In this document: positions 33,296 to 44,719 of the stretch, one piece after another | How positions within the stretch are numbered: position 1 is the stretch's first letter | Layout: every line of letters begins with the position of its first letter | The notes under the pieces: generated by a model | What the model saw: only the letters and a program-made list of their open reading frames with translations | Database searches by the model: none | Told to the model about the DNA's origin: nothing | Made by a program: the position numbers and the translations under genes | Assembly: GCA_035578175.1 (NCBI GenBank) | Contig: JAQMRL010000006.1 | Span: 62,722,501 to 62,786,500 of the forward strand | DNA from: Catonia carolina | Taxonomy: Eukaryota > Arthropoda > Insecta > Hemiptera > Achilidae | DNA length: 64,000 nt | Direction: 5' to 3'

Positions 33296-33640
33296 TAAAT
33301 TACGAAACACAAAAGTGTATTAGGCAATTTTCTAGCGATGGAAACAAAATATATACCCCGTTTTTAGAGGATTTTTTACTTAGGCCATGTTTTAGAACAT
33401 GTAGCAAGATCAATTTTAAGAGGAAAAAAATGACATTTTAGAGGAATGTTCCTGCATGTCTTCTAATTATTGTCAGTTTAAATTCAGTCTTTTAGTACAA
33501 ACAATTAAGAAATTACAGCATTCTTTTAAATGTTATTTTCTGTTCCGATGGACTGAAAAGATGGCTAATAAATGGTAAGTAGATATTTTGTTTCCAAATC
33601 GTTAGAAAATGCCTAATACACTCCCGAGTTTCGTAATTTA
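33296..33640. mobile_element. Long-TIR MITE, 345 bp
   Basis: The ends TAAATTACGAAAC...GTGTATTAGGCA and the reverse-complemented right end TAAATTACGAAAC...GTGTATTAGGCA are inverted repeats of about 58 bp, including the TTTTCTA(A/G)CGAT and GGAAACAAAATAT blocks. The interior is non-coding. The superfamily is not decidable because no clean TSD was found. Confidence 0.7.
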
Positions 33641-34821
33641 CCCCACTATAATCACAAAAACTAAGCTTTAAAACAAGCTATATCTGAAATTTTTCTGTTT
33701 CGTATTCGTTGAGATACGCGGTTCCTAACACAGGCTTCTGAACACAGGTTGATGACCTAAACAACACATTTTTTTACAAATCGGTGGAATTGTGCTTAAT
33801 TACACTGTAAGGTTTACACGAACGAGAATGTTGGTTCCAGCGCAATTAATTTAATATTGTTGCACTACATTCATGTGATCAAAAAACGAGTTGCGTCCTT
33901 TTTAAACACTCTTTATTTATAGTCAAAACTCTATTTTTGGAATACGGAAACGATTGATCTTAATATAGAGTATACATTTTCATATAGAGGTTAGAAGAAA
34001 ATACTCGTAATATCTCAAGAATGTTGAATGTTTCGGTGACGGAAAGAAATATTTTACGTAGGCCTATTACATTTTTGAATAAAAGAAAAAGATTTCCTTT
34101 TTATTTTATTTTTAAAACGACAAAAAATGTATGAAATTTGAATTTTTCATTTGAAATTTAAAAATAAAGTAATATTAAATTCCAAAATATATATTTAATA
34201 AATTGTTTCGAATTAAGTTATAAAGTAAAAATTTTATACAACTTTCTGTTTTGTTTTCCACCAATGAATGAATATTCATTTCGTTAAAACAAAGCAAAAG
34301 TACGGCGAGGAATTTCATTATGAATTATTTCAATTCCAATTTTAATGTAGGCCTAGATGCAAATACATTAATATAAACTCTCAAAAAGAAAATTAAAAAT
34401 TTTATAAATTATTTTCAAAAGTTAAATCGTAAGTTTTTTCTTCAAATACTTATTCATCTGTATAGAATCAAAAGCTTTATTTATTAACTAAAACAAAAAA
34501 AAATTATAAACTTTTAAAGAGCGTTAGACAGTAGACGTTTTAGTTGTTTTACAGGTTGTCACAAAAATCAGTTTTCTTTTTTAACAAATATTATGTAGTA
34601 TTCCATATTTTTTAAAAATAAATAAATATTCAACTTGTACCTAGAACACATTTTAATATTCTGTTCATTTATTAATTGATAGTTTTATAATTATTGCTTC
34701 ATATAATAAATTGCAGCAAAATTATCATGTAATCAGCTATTAATATTTTCATAATTTATTTTTACTAACTACAAACTTCTGTTATCATCAGTAGTAATCA
34801 ATATTATGTACATTGCATAAA
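33641..34821. other. AT-rich DNA with a SINE-A tail scrap
   Basis: At about 33749-33772 a GGTTGATGACCTAAACAACA scrap matches the SINE-A 3' end. The rest is AT-rich and unassigned. Confidence 0.5.
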
Positions 34822-34823
34822 TA

Positions 34824-35748
34824 CGAGGTGTGATAAAAAAATACGGAGAATGATTTTACTGGGAATGAACTTCAGACTACGTCTACTTGAAGTAAAAAGT
34901 TCAATAGCCTGGTTCTTTGAGACAATCAGTATCAAATTTGAAAAAGTAGTAACTTGTCATTCGACTTCCAGAGCCGGAGGAGTGAGATCATGTTTACTGT
35001 GTCTGTCATGCATTATGGATTTCGAACATCGCGTTAACATTAATTTCATTTTACGTTGCAAAAACGTGTCATAGAAGCTCATGAGATGTTAAAATTAGTG
35101 TATGGCGATAATATGATAACTCTGAAGACAGTTAACACGTGGTATAAGCGATTTAAAAGCAGAAATGATTCCTTCTATTGAAGACGAGGAATGGTCGGGA
35201 TGGCCTTCGACCTCAAAATCAGACGAAAACATGCAAAAAGTGGTAAAACTGGTTCGTTCAAACATCCGATTGACTATTCAAGAGCTGACTGAGGAACTCA
35301 ACATCTCGTACGAGTCCGAACAAAGCATTTTAATCGATTATTTGCAAATGAGACGAGCGAGTGCGAAATTCGTTCCCCGACTTTTGACGCCCTTGCCATA
35401 CCTCACTTTTTGATCCAACTTTTCGGCTAAAGAAGATTCCCGCCTGTTCACATCCGCCTTACTCTCCAGATTTAGCACCATGCGACTTCTGGCCCTTCCA
35501 AAAAATAGAAACTGCGTTGAACAGAAACATTTTGACACCACTCTCGATATTTAAAGGGAGTTGACAGAGCACCTAAAGGCCCTACAGAAAGAACCGTACC
35601 AGAAATTCTTCCAATCATGAAATTGACATTCAGATAAGTGCATTGCTAGCCAAGGAGAGTACTTTGAAGAAAATTAATTCAAATTTGATGTAAGCTTGTT
35701 ACTGTGTTCGTAATAAAATTATTCACCGTAATTTTTGACCACACCTCG
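34824..35748 (+). mobile_element. Mariner element, internally deleted, second family
   Basis: TA lies at both borders (34822-34823, 35749-35750). Inverted ends are CGAGGTGTGATAAAAAAATA and, reverse-complemented, CGAGGTGTGGTCAAAAATTA. The transposase N-terminus and C-terminus are present but the catalytic middle is deleted. The ends resemble those of family M for only about ten bases, so this is a different mariner lineage. Confidence 0.8.
35010..35680 (+). pseudogene. Mariner transposase remnant with deleted core
   Basis: The N-terminal part starts MDFEHRVNINFILR near 35013 and continues in other frames as NTWYKRFKSR and, at 35165-35413, SGWPSTSKSDENMQKV, LVRSNIRLTIQELTEELNIS and SAKFVPRLLT. 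This is the paired helix-turn-helix region and linker of mariner. The sequence then jumps to the C-terminal HPPYSPDLAPCDFW near 35445-35490 (third catalytic Asp) and a tail. The first two catalytic Asp are gone, and several frameshifts are present. Confidence 0.8.
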
Positions 35749-35784
35749 TATATTTTTCAGTTTATAATTTTTCATTTGCCTATA

Positions 35785-36182
35785 ACTGCCAGGTGGAGTG
35801 TTAAATTATTTTCACTCAATCTCTTATGTTAGTTCCAGAGCTACAAAAAGTAGTTTTGTTTATTATCACATAGTCATTCAATTATATGACTAAAACATTT
35901 ACGAACAAAACAGGTAGAACTGTACAAGACACTAATCAGAGTTACCTTCACTGAAATTAATGAATTTCATTTTACAGCTAGACCCTGTGGTGAATGAAGT
36001 AAAAGTGTCATTTGCAGGGTGGAAAGTAGATCCTTTTTAGAGGGTCTGGCATGCTGATAAGCATACTTTTCCACTAATTGAGTAAGACAATGGTAAACCA
36101 CCTCACTCCTAGTTTTACTTAGTAAAACCTCAAGAGCTTCGAACCAGCCTTTCGACTGATGACCTGAACAACAATAACAACA
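35785..36182 (+). mobile_element. SINE-A copy 6, full length
   Basis: It follows the consensus from CTGCCAGGTGGAGTGTTAAA to CCTTTCGACTGATGACCTGA and an ACAACAATAACAAC tail. It lies 35 bp downstream of the mariner element. Confidence 0.75.
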
Positions 36183-37339
36183 AATTTAAATAGGTACTTT
36201 ATAAGTTGGTGCAAAATACCTTTCTTTCGTCCCGGTTCAAGCACCAGTAAAATTTTATAACAGTGCTCTTTGTATAAGAAGGACATTAACTTTAAATAAA
36301 CCTAATATTTCAAAAAAAATCAAACCATACACTCCTTTACATAAACTTTATTATTGAGTACAAATTTTTTTTGTCTATAACTTTTATTACGGTACTTCAC
36401 ATTAAGCTGCACAACTTCCGTATTTGATATTTAAATGGCGGTGGAGAATTTCACTTTAAGGAGAAGAGGTACCCAATGATACATTCTCTGTTCAAAACTT
36501 TGGGTATTGTCCGTTGATCAAACCAAGAGGTCTCTACTCCATTTTTGCTTTAAACGATGCACAGTTGGGAAGGTGCTTGTAGCTAGATCACGGGCTAGTT
36601 GATTTGGATGGTCATCCTAGTACAAAATTAAATAATTTTTTTAATAAATACCATTTAGCTATTCTTTTTAACGTAAATTACAATATATTTATTTCTTAAG
36701 CTTTTTGAATTTTTTTACTCTAGACATATGGCAATGATGATCCTATAGACTACATTTATTAATTTTTTTAATTATTTATTTTATTTAGTAAAAAATAGCT
36801 ACATTAAAATTACAATTCATGACTATACTAAGCTATGTACAATATTTTAAACTAAATATACTTATACGCAAAAACTCTTCTTCACAAAGAGTTTTGTCCG
36901 CGCATAGGACAAAAACATTAATTCACTTAAATACTTATAACTACTATAAAATTACTAAGTTAAATTACTACTGGTAGCTATATTATATAACGATATTATA
37001 ATTTTTATTTTATAACTATAACTACTTTATAATAATATATTTTAACTAACACAACTTAAATATTTTAACTTTATACGAAATTAATTCAATAAATGAGCAT
37101 AAAGAGACAGTTAAACTGTCGCAAAGAGAAAATTAAAAACTAATAAAACAGTTATTTTAAGACCTGGAAAAGTTTCTCAAGTTCTTGCTCACAGATCGAT
37201 ATTATATGATATTTTAGTTTATGTTTTAATAGATGTGGTGACATAATACTGTGTATATGGGGTGTACATATTACATATTACATGGGGTACATATTACCAT
37301 TCTTCACAAATTATAGATATTATTTTATTTTATTTGTTA
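36183..37339. other. AT-rich DNA, no gene recognised
   Basis: A less AT-rich patch at 36390-36600 has no open frame of note. A small hairpin (TTTTGTCC...GGACAAAA) lies at about 36891-36913. Nothing else was recognised. Confidence 0.5.
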
Positions 37340-37344
37340 TTTAG

Positions 37345-37680
37345 GTCATTAGCCAAAAGGTTGGTTTGAACCTCTAGAGGTTTTACTAAGTAAAACGAGG
37401 ATTGAGTTGGTTTACCATTGTCTTACTCACTTAGTGGAAAAGTATACTTATCAGCATGCCTCTGAAAAGCACATATTTTCCACTCTGCAAATGACACCTT
37501 CACTTCATTCACCCAGAGTCTGGCTGTATAATGAAATTCGTTACTCTCAGAGAAGATAACTCTGATTAATGTCTTTTACACCTCTACCTCTTCTGTTCTT
37601 AAATAATTTAGTCATTTGATTTGCTGAGCATGTGATAAGAAACAGAACTATTTATTTTATCTCTGCAACGAACACATCAT
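37345..37680 (-). mobile_element. SINE-A copy 7, minus strand, 5'-truncated
   Basis: Reverse-complemented, it runs from the TAGTTCTGTTTCTTATCACA region to CCTTTTGGCTAATGACC. The first ~50 bp of the consensus are not present. Confidence 0.7.
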
Positions 37681-38785
37681 TTAATTTATAAAACATTATA
37701 GGATAAATTCACCGTTTAAATGCGTTTTATCTTTTTTTCGACACCAGTCACTGTGGGACCACAATTTTTTATCGTGGTCCTAAAGTTTCACCATTTTTGT
37801 CTTTATATACCCCCTCGTTCCTCATGCGCCTCTTCTCGCCTTTCCTGGGTCCATTTGGAATTTCTGACTATATATTCTGTTAATTTAAAATCAATAAACT
37901 TTTTCAAGCCATTGAAATAAAATTGATTGAAATTTTTGTTTTATAAAAACAATAAATATAAACCATAGCTCATCTATTTTTGCCTACACTTTAAAAAAAA
38001 AGTATTATGGTATGACCGAATGAAATGAATAAACCTCCATAAAATTTTAAACAGATTGGAATCCATATCATAGGTATAGTAAATTACAAAAAATATTTTC
38101 TAATTCTTCTTTTACTTTTCTAGTGTTATTTCTTTAATTAAAAATTTATTAATGAAGATACAAAACTTTTTAATCGCTTCCTTAAAAGCACACTTCTTTC
38201 CAACAAATTATTTTTGCGACCACTTTAAAGAAAACTTTATTTAGATCAGTCGAAAAAACTTACTTTTAAACTTTTATTCTTCTCTTTCTTTTTCTACCGA
38301 TTTACCTTCTTTGTCTTTGTTTTAAAGCTACTAAATTACCAGCGTTTAAATTTATTTTAATTTAGAAATTTTTAATTAAAATTCATAAATTATTATTTTG
38401 TAATTAATATATTATAATTACATTAGTTTCTACACAATATTTGACATAGAAACGGTAATTCATAACAGGACACATTTCATTCGCGTCGTTGTTCTTCATT
38501 AAACTTTGTCAGACAGATACTCCCATTCTTATTCTTCTTCTTCGTCTTCTTCTCTTCTTTCTTCTTCATCATCATCATCGTTTTATTCTTCTTCTTCAGT
38601 GTAAAGATACGAGTTTGTCCACCTAAATGTAATACTATACACACGCGTCAACAGGTAAATTGATTTTGACGGTTTTAATTGACTCGCGTGGCCTAATTTT
38701 TGTGACTATTTTTTGAGCTGTTTGTTTATATGACTGTTTTCAACATATATTAAATAGTAAGTACTATTCTAACGTCCTACAATAG
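37681..38785. other. AT-rich DNA with a CTT-rich stretch
   Basis: Positions 38528-38602 are CTT/CAT repeats. No gene was recognised. Confidence 0.55.
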
Positions 38786-38789
38786 ATAG

Positions 38790-39545
38790 TGAGGCCTGAG
38801 AAAAGACGAAAACGTAAGGATGCTTTCCCAAATGGAAAAGCTAAGGAAACAACTAAGCCGTTAAAAAGTGATACACGAATCTTTTTCATCGCACAGGACT
38901 TCGAAAAGTCTCCTTCTTTCTTCTCCAAAAGTTCTTCATCCTCCACAACTGTCCTCTCTCTCCTTTCAACAGGCCACTTTCCCCTGTTGAAATTCCTCTC
39001 TTCATCCACAAGAACCTTCAGTCCAAAAATGTTGTTTCTGTACTCTTCTCGATCTAGGTAGTCTTTTTCTATAATGTTGAAATTCTTGAGTCCTCCCTTT
39101 ATCTGTTTAACATTTTATATTAGCCACCATGACCCTTGTAGTTCCCAGAGTTTATGAAAATTATTTTGCTTAATTTTGATTGATTCATTCGGGTCATAAC
39201 TCCAAAGAAATTCAATTGTCGTTTTCTTAATGTTACTTCCATTGTATGTTTTTTCATTTGATCTCAGTCTGTAACCCTCATGTGTTCTTTTCGGACCATA
39301 AATCCTTTTTAAAATTCTTTTCTCTATCTTGAGAAAATTTTCATTTTAGTTATACTCGTAGTTTCCAAGCCGTACAAGATGAATGTTTTTACCGCAGTAT
39401 TATAATCCTTTATCTTTACATTAACTGAAAGGTCCTTTTTATTGTAAATATTCCTTGTGCAGAAGTTCAGTTGTTCCAATTTTCGGTTTTTGGTCTCAAT
39501 CGCAAATTTCTTTTTATTTGTTATAAATTAAATTATTAAAAACGA
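38790..39545 (-). pseudogene. RTE-like LINE pol C-terminal tail
   Basis: Minus-strand frames in order: FILYGLETTSITKMKIFS near 39355, IEKRILKRIYGPKRTHEGYR near 39290, a TIEFLW trace near 39220, VKQIKGGLKNFNIIEKDYL near 39090, then NFNRGKWPVERRERT near 38990. This is the typical order after the RT domain of RTE-like LINEs: (L)YG.E, KILR.I.GP, R...L.F.G, W...VK.DL and W.EER. Frames change at least four times. The 38789-39061 plus-strand frame is a shadow. Confidence 0.7.
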
Positions 39546-39647
39546 TCAGCAATGGTCAAAGAATGTGTAATAACACTAACCAATTGAGAAGTGGGGTTAC
39601 CTTAGCGTCAGCTAATCACAATACTAAAACGTACACAATTATAATAT

Positions 39648-40299
39648 TGTGACACTTATCATTAAGGTCCGTTTCGAGATTTAGGTAATTAAATAACTAA
39701 TACACTAAAGTTTACAAATTACAAATATTTATTACAACTAAAAGATTTACAAAATAAATAATAAACTAATTATAATGGAGTAATACAATAAATAACTTGA
39801 ATAATTTACTTAGTACTACTTACAAATAATTATACCAAAGCACATACACAAAAACTGCTCGGATACGTAACCTGTTTTACGCACAGTTAGCCACTCAATT
39901 AACACTCGTCAAAGATCAAACGGATACTAACTCACTGACCGCCTCGGGGGTCTCTTTATATAGTGGATCATAAAGATAATTCTAGCAAAACCGAGAAATT
40001 TGATACAAATAGCAAAGTACAAAAAACCCTTTTTACTGGAAAAGTCTTAACTATTGTAAACAAGTAAATAGATCTATTTTAAATAGAATAAAAAGTGTTA
40101 CAGGTAATCAACCGACCCTTCCATAAAATTGTACAACAAAGACCCTACCTTATCATACACAATAGCGCGGTCCTTTTTAAATAACCTTTAATAACACTAG
40201 CCCTATTGTTACTTTTTCACTCTATTATTTACTCTTTAACATTTTATGAATTAAATACTAGAAATTTCTTGAACCATATCCGTCTTCGATATTGTCACA
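39648..40299 (-). mobile_element. Solo LTR, 652 bp, with ATAT TSD
   Basis: It begins TGTGACACTTATC and ends GATATTGTCACA, giving TG...CA ends that are also inverted repeats (TGTGACA). ATAT occurs at 39644-39647 and 40300-40303 as a 4-bp TSD. No gag, pol or second LTR lies next to it, so it is a recombination remnant. The minus strand carries TATATAAAG (39962-39954), TCAGT (39938-39934) 24-26 bp downstream, like an arthropod initiator, and AATAAA further on. I therefore assign the element to the minus strand. The family (Gypsy or BEL-like) is undetermined. Confidence 0.65.
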
Positions 40300-40464
40300 A
40301 TATTAATTTTATTAGAGAAGTAAACAATCTGTCATGACAATTGCACAGAAACCTTTTCAATTGTAAGTTACTTAATTCTAATTGTCAATTGGTAAGTGTT
40401 CTTTTTCATTCTTTGGCCATTTTTTGTGGTTTTTTAATAATTTTATTTATAATAAAATAAACTC

Positions 40465-40830
40465 CCCCTACCAGGCAGGTGGAGTATTGAATTATTTTTC
40501 CTCGACTTGCTAGTTCCAGGGAAATAAAAAGTAGTTCTGTATATTCTCACATGGACATGCAATTTTATGACTGAAATATTTAAGAACAGAAGAGGTAGAA
40601 GTTTAAACGGTACTAATCAGAGTTATCTCTTCTGAGATTAATGAATTTCATTATACAGCTAGACCCTGTGGTGAATGGAGCGAAAGTATCATTTGCAGGG
40701 TAGAAAATAGATGCTTTTTAAAGGGCTGGGTTAGCTGATAAGCATACTTGTGAGGACGGCAAACGTAAATTACGTTAATAAAGCCTCTAGATGTTCAGAC
40801 CATGCTTTTTGCTGATGACTTTAACAACAA
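40465..40830 (+). mobile_element. SINE-A copy 8
   Basis: It follows the consensus from CCAGGCAGGTGGAGTATTGA to the GCTTTTTGCTGATGACTTTA region. It carries a small deletion in the ...CATACTT(TTCC...)GAGGACGGCAA area. Confidence 0.7.
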
Positions 40831-41849
40831 TAAAACGAATGATTCAAACAGCCGTATTTAAAGATTTTTACAATCTGGCAATCATGAGCACCCGGAACTT
40901 TGAGGCAATTTGTCTAAATATTGCTGGAGATTTTGTTGAGAAGCAGTGTAAGTTAACAACAATTGTAATTAAGTAAATCGTTTTCCTCTATATCGATAAT
41001 TTGTCCCATTAATTATTTAACATCCCAATTGTAGTGTGAAATAGTTTAATTAAAAATACATAACAAAGAAAATTAGGTTCGATTTTAATAACAGTTCTGT
41101 TATAAAGTATATTGATAATATAATATTAAAAACAGTACATTGTAATCAATTTATAATAGCAACGTACTATAAATAGCCGATGTCCTTTACATTCTAACAA
41201 ACAAGCAAAATTGCAAACCATTAAGAATTCCATTATACAAGTTAGGTCAGAACAAGTAGGCTATACTGTAGCTACTAACTTAAAAGACTATCATTTTAAC
41301 CCGTAAGGTTTACAGTAACTTTATTATTATTACTTAGTGAACTTACACCGGCATTGTCACATAAAGTGGACACTCTATTTAATTATTACTATTACTATTA
41401 ATATACAATTTTATCTAGTTCTGTAACGTCAAAAGTCATGAAACTTTATCGAACAAATTACCTGATTACTATTTATAGCTTAATCATATTGTCATGAGTA
41501 AAGTTTTTAAATTAAAAAATAAATAATCAATTAATGTCTACCTATTTTTTTATCATTTTAAGCAAACCTGTAACCGGAAGTTTAAAATTTATTTTAATTA
41601 TTTATTTCGCTTATTACGCCTCCAAAAAAGCAAAGCTCGTGCTTGGAGGAGGATCTCTACACCAAAACAACAAAAACCACAGTTATAATTACAATAAAAT
41701 AATAATAGCACTGCTTAAAAAATTAACACTAATACATCACTTGTTACATTAAAAATGTCACAAAAAATTAAATGATCAAATAATTATAAAAAACAATTTA
41801 GTAAAAAAATAACATTAGACAGAAATACAAGTAATTAATTAATTAAGTG
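40831..41849. other. AT-rich DNA, no gene recognised
   Basis: No coding signal. The plus-strand frames at 40791-40976 and 41534-41752 have no recognisable similarity. Confidence 0.55.
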
Positions 41850-42480
41850 TCACCGGATGGCGACATTAAGTGGCGAGTTAAAGCCTTTAATTTTTGGTAG
41901 CCCTGAAAAGGGCCGTTTAAGCGGTGGTCGTCTTGTTGGGAAGCGTCGGTCGTAGTTCTTGTGGCGGTCGAGGAGCTGGGTGACATGGTGTCGTCGTCCA
42001 GCGGAGACATCTTCTTCTTCCCTCGCAGTAGTGTGTCGATGGCTGCTTCTTCGGGTCCGGTGGGCGTAAGGCTTGGTCAGGGGACCGCTGTGGGCATCGC
42101 TCGCGTCAGTCGGCGATGACGGTCCGGTCGACGGCTTACGGTGACGGGTCAGCGAGCGGAAGCATCATCTTCTCTCTTGCGGGGTCGTCGGTTAGTCTTC
42201 GCTGGAGTCCTGTAGCCGTGTGCCATGGTGGACGTCTTGCCTTCTATCTGGATCAGAATTGAATCTCCCTGTTGAGTGTAGCCCTCTTTATTTAGTCGCC
42301 GAGAGCGCTGTGGTAAAGAGTGGCTACTGGCTTGGCCTTGATGACAAAGGCCTCTGTCGGTGCGGAGCCTAAAGGTTTGTCGGTACGCCGCCAAAGGGCC
42401 TACCGCGCCGACAAGAGCCAGGAGAATTATTGAAGGCTGGCAACACAGTAAATGATTAATTAGAAGGGGTGGCGGTGACA
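41850..42480 (-). mobile_element. Jockey-related LINE 3' end with histone-type stem-loop
   Basis: This GC-rich block is homologous over about 330 bp to the 3' part of the LINE at 19080-20395 (shared CTTCTCTCTTGCGGG(A/G)TCGTCG and TTCCCTCGCAGTAGTG). On the minus strand it ends with GGCCCTTTTCAGGGCT (41914-41899): six stem pairs counting one G-U, loop UUUC, followed by ACCAAA. In the frame that stops before it, TAA lies three bases upstream of CGG of the hairpin. The upstream frame 42149-42481 is Ser/Arg-rich and unidentified. The RT itself is absent. Confidence 0.6.
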
Positions 42481-43780
42481 TAAGTAATTAAATTATTTTC
42501 TAAAGTGATGTCTTGTAGTTAAAATTTAACTGAATAGACAGAATCGTTTAGTAAGTAAAATAAATCATTAAATAAATTTAGAAACTATAAAATTAACGTA
42601 ATTTTGTAAATTACTTTACACTTTATAGCTATATAACAATTTCGGTTAATAGTTAGTAGCTATGTAATTTATATAACATACGTAGTTACCTTATAAAGAG
42701 AATGCGGACCACTAAAATATAGTTAGTTAAACTATAATATGTATATAAGATAGTTAAACTACGAGTTGGTAACAAGTTCCTGAATTGTAACTTCAAGGGA
42801 TTTCGTAAATAGCTTCTTGTGGGAATCAACGCGAGACGGAAAACTCTTGCCGCTTGTTTCAGCTTGTAACTTTCAATCTGTGTAGCGAGAGACAGAGAGA
42901 TTGGTATAGTGAGAGGGAAAGTATGTTGTGGGAGAGGGAGATAATATTGAGTACAGAGGAGAGAAAATTAAAGAAGGGGAGAGTGTTAGTTACTCAGGGA
43001 GTAAACAAGGACTTAGATTATGTGAATTTAATGACTTGAGGGCAGATTACTTTCCTATAAGTCTCTCATTTCATAATTATTGGAGGAAGTAAAACATTAC
43101 TAACTTGTAGTTTTCCCAAAGTAAATTTAAACCCGTCTTAATAAATGCTACGTCATACCTAACTCACTTTAACAGAATATAAATTTATATCCACCAAAAC
43201 AAGTGATAATGAAATCTGAATTAATATGAAGCACCCGCGTTGAAAAAAAACAACTGCAACTCAACAACAGACTAAAATAAATCTACCACAGTAAATAATA
43301 TAAATCTAGTCTGCAACGATCACACGACTTTACCCTACCAATGTAAAATAATAAAAAACATGATCGTATTGTAATCATGAGTGGATGACGCTGAATGATC
43401 ATTAACCTCTGCTGGACTTGCACCTACTACCTTCAACTATACCGATGGAAAAATACTTTAATATGAGTTAAAAAAGAAAAACAAAATTGGGCGCCAGCTC
43501 TATCAGTAGAGTGTGAGAAAAATAAATAAATAAAACAATGTTTCTTTGCATTCAACTATTGCATTTACATTAACTACTAACAACCTTATCCTTAAATTAC
43601 TCTAAACTATTTTAAACATAGCCAACCTTTTTCCTGCCGTGACTTTAGCACAAAAACCAAACTTAACAAACCTTTAATAAATACGAAATTAATTTACCTC
43701 AATTAAATATTTTTCCTCTTTCTTCTTCTTTTCCTCGTTCTCCTAGTCACTTCTTCAAATACATAAATAAATAAATAAAT
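42481..43780. other. AT-rich DNA with purine run and repeat R scrap
   Basis: Positions 42885-42990 are purine-rich (GAGAGACAGAGAG and similar), which creates the open frame 42854-43039. A repeat R 5' scrap (CACACGACTTTACCCTACCAATG, diverged) lies at 43320-43390. No gene was recognised. Confidence 0.55.
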
Positions 43781-44050
43781 GGTCCTTCTTAACCAGCTGT
43801 ACCAAACTTAAGTCCCAAGGGAACTGATTTCCGTCTCCTATATCCGAAACCAGGAAAACTCTGGTCAACAAGCCTCCATCTCTTACCAACCCCTTTCAAC
43901 CAACCTGGAGGGCCAAAAGGAAGGAGAACCATCCCAATGATTGGCTGTAAGTTAACAGGTGAAAGAAAGGCCCAAAACACGGAGGTGGAAGTACAACCGT
44001 CTAAAGAATACTACCCTGTATCAGATGATTGACAGTTGGCTATATTTACA
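43781..44050. other. Unassigned GC-richer segment
   Basis: About 270 bp less AT-rich than the flanks. The plus-strand frames are open for short runs (e.g. GKLWSTSLHLLPTPFNQPGG) but match nothing I recognise. Possibly an eroded element. Confidence 0.3.
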
Positions 44051-44719
44051 ACTTATTGTCTATCTACTATTCTTATGTAACTGATTCTAACAATTAAGTT
44101 TTTCCGTACAGTATTTAATGGGTTTTTACCCTAGTATACCTTGAACAATTCGAATTGGCATAAACGGCTTAAGTGTATATCTACTCCACTCTTCGCCCCT
44201 CGCCATGCAACGACGGTACAGTCACAAAAATATTTAATTGCTACGTTAATGTGCGACTAACGCATTGTCATTACGCTTTGTTTTTACTTTTGTTATTAAT
44301 AATTTGTCAGACATAATAATGTGACTAATTTGTTTTCATAATAGATTTTCTGTTCATTATTTATATTCAGACCAATTTGTTTAGTTAGTTGCGTGCGTCT
44401 GTAGAGTATAGTTTAGTGAGTTTTTGCAGTTTAGTTCTTGTAATTTATAATTTAATTTTTTACTAGGACAAATTAAATATTTTAAAATGAAATAATTATT
44501 TGTATGTTTGTAAATTGAAATAAGGTTGTGGGCATTTGTATACATTAAAATTTGTAGACCTTGTTGAAAAATAGATTATGGATATACTTAAAGCGGAACT
44601 GTGTGTACTCGTAGAGCAATAGTTGTGCCAGTTCGAGTTGTCCACAGTATAACGGAAGTTACTGTAATTAGTAATTACCATAACTTCCATTGTTTGAACA
44701 AGTTGTATTTTTACAATCG
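44051..44719. other. AT-rich DNA, no gene recognised
   Basis: No coding signal. The minus-strand frame 44496-44759 has no recognisable similarity. Confidence 0.55.

Noticed and set aside
38789..39061. 90-codon plus-strand Ser-rich open frame
   Set aside because: It is the shadow of the minus-strand LINE tail (GKWPVERRERT).
42149..42481. 110-codon minus-strand frame as a host protein
   Set aside because: It lies in the GC-rich LINE 3' block homologous to 19.1-19.4 kb, and the homologous copy does not keep this frame.
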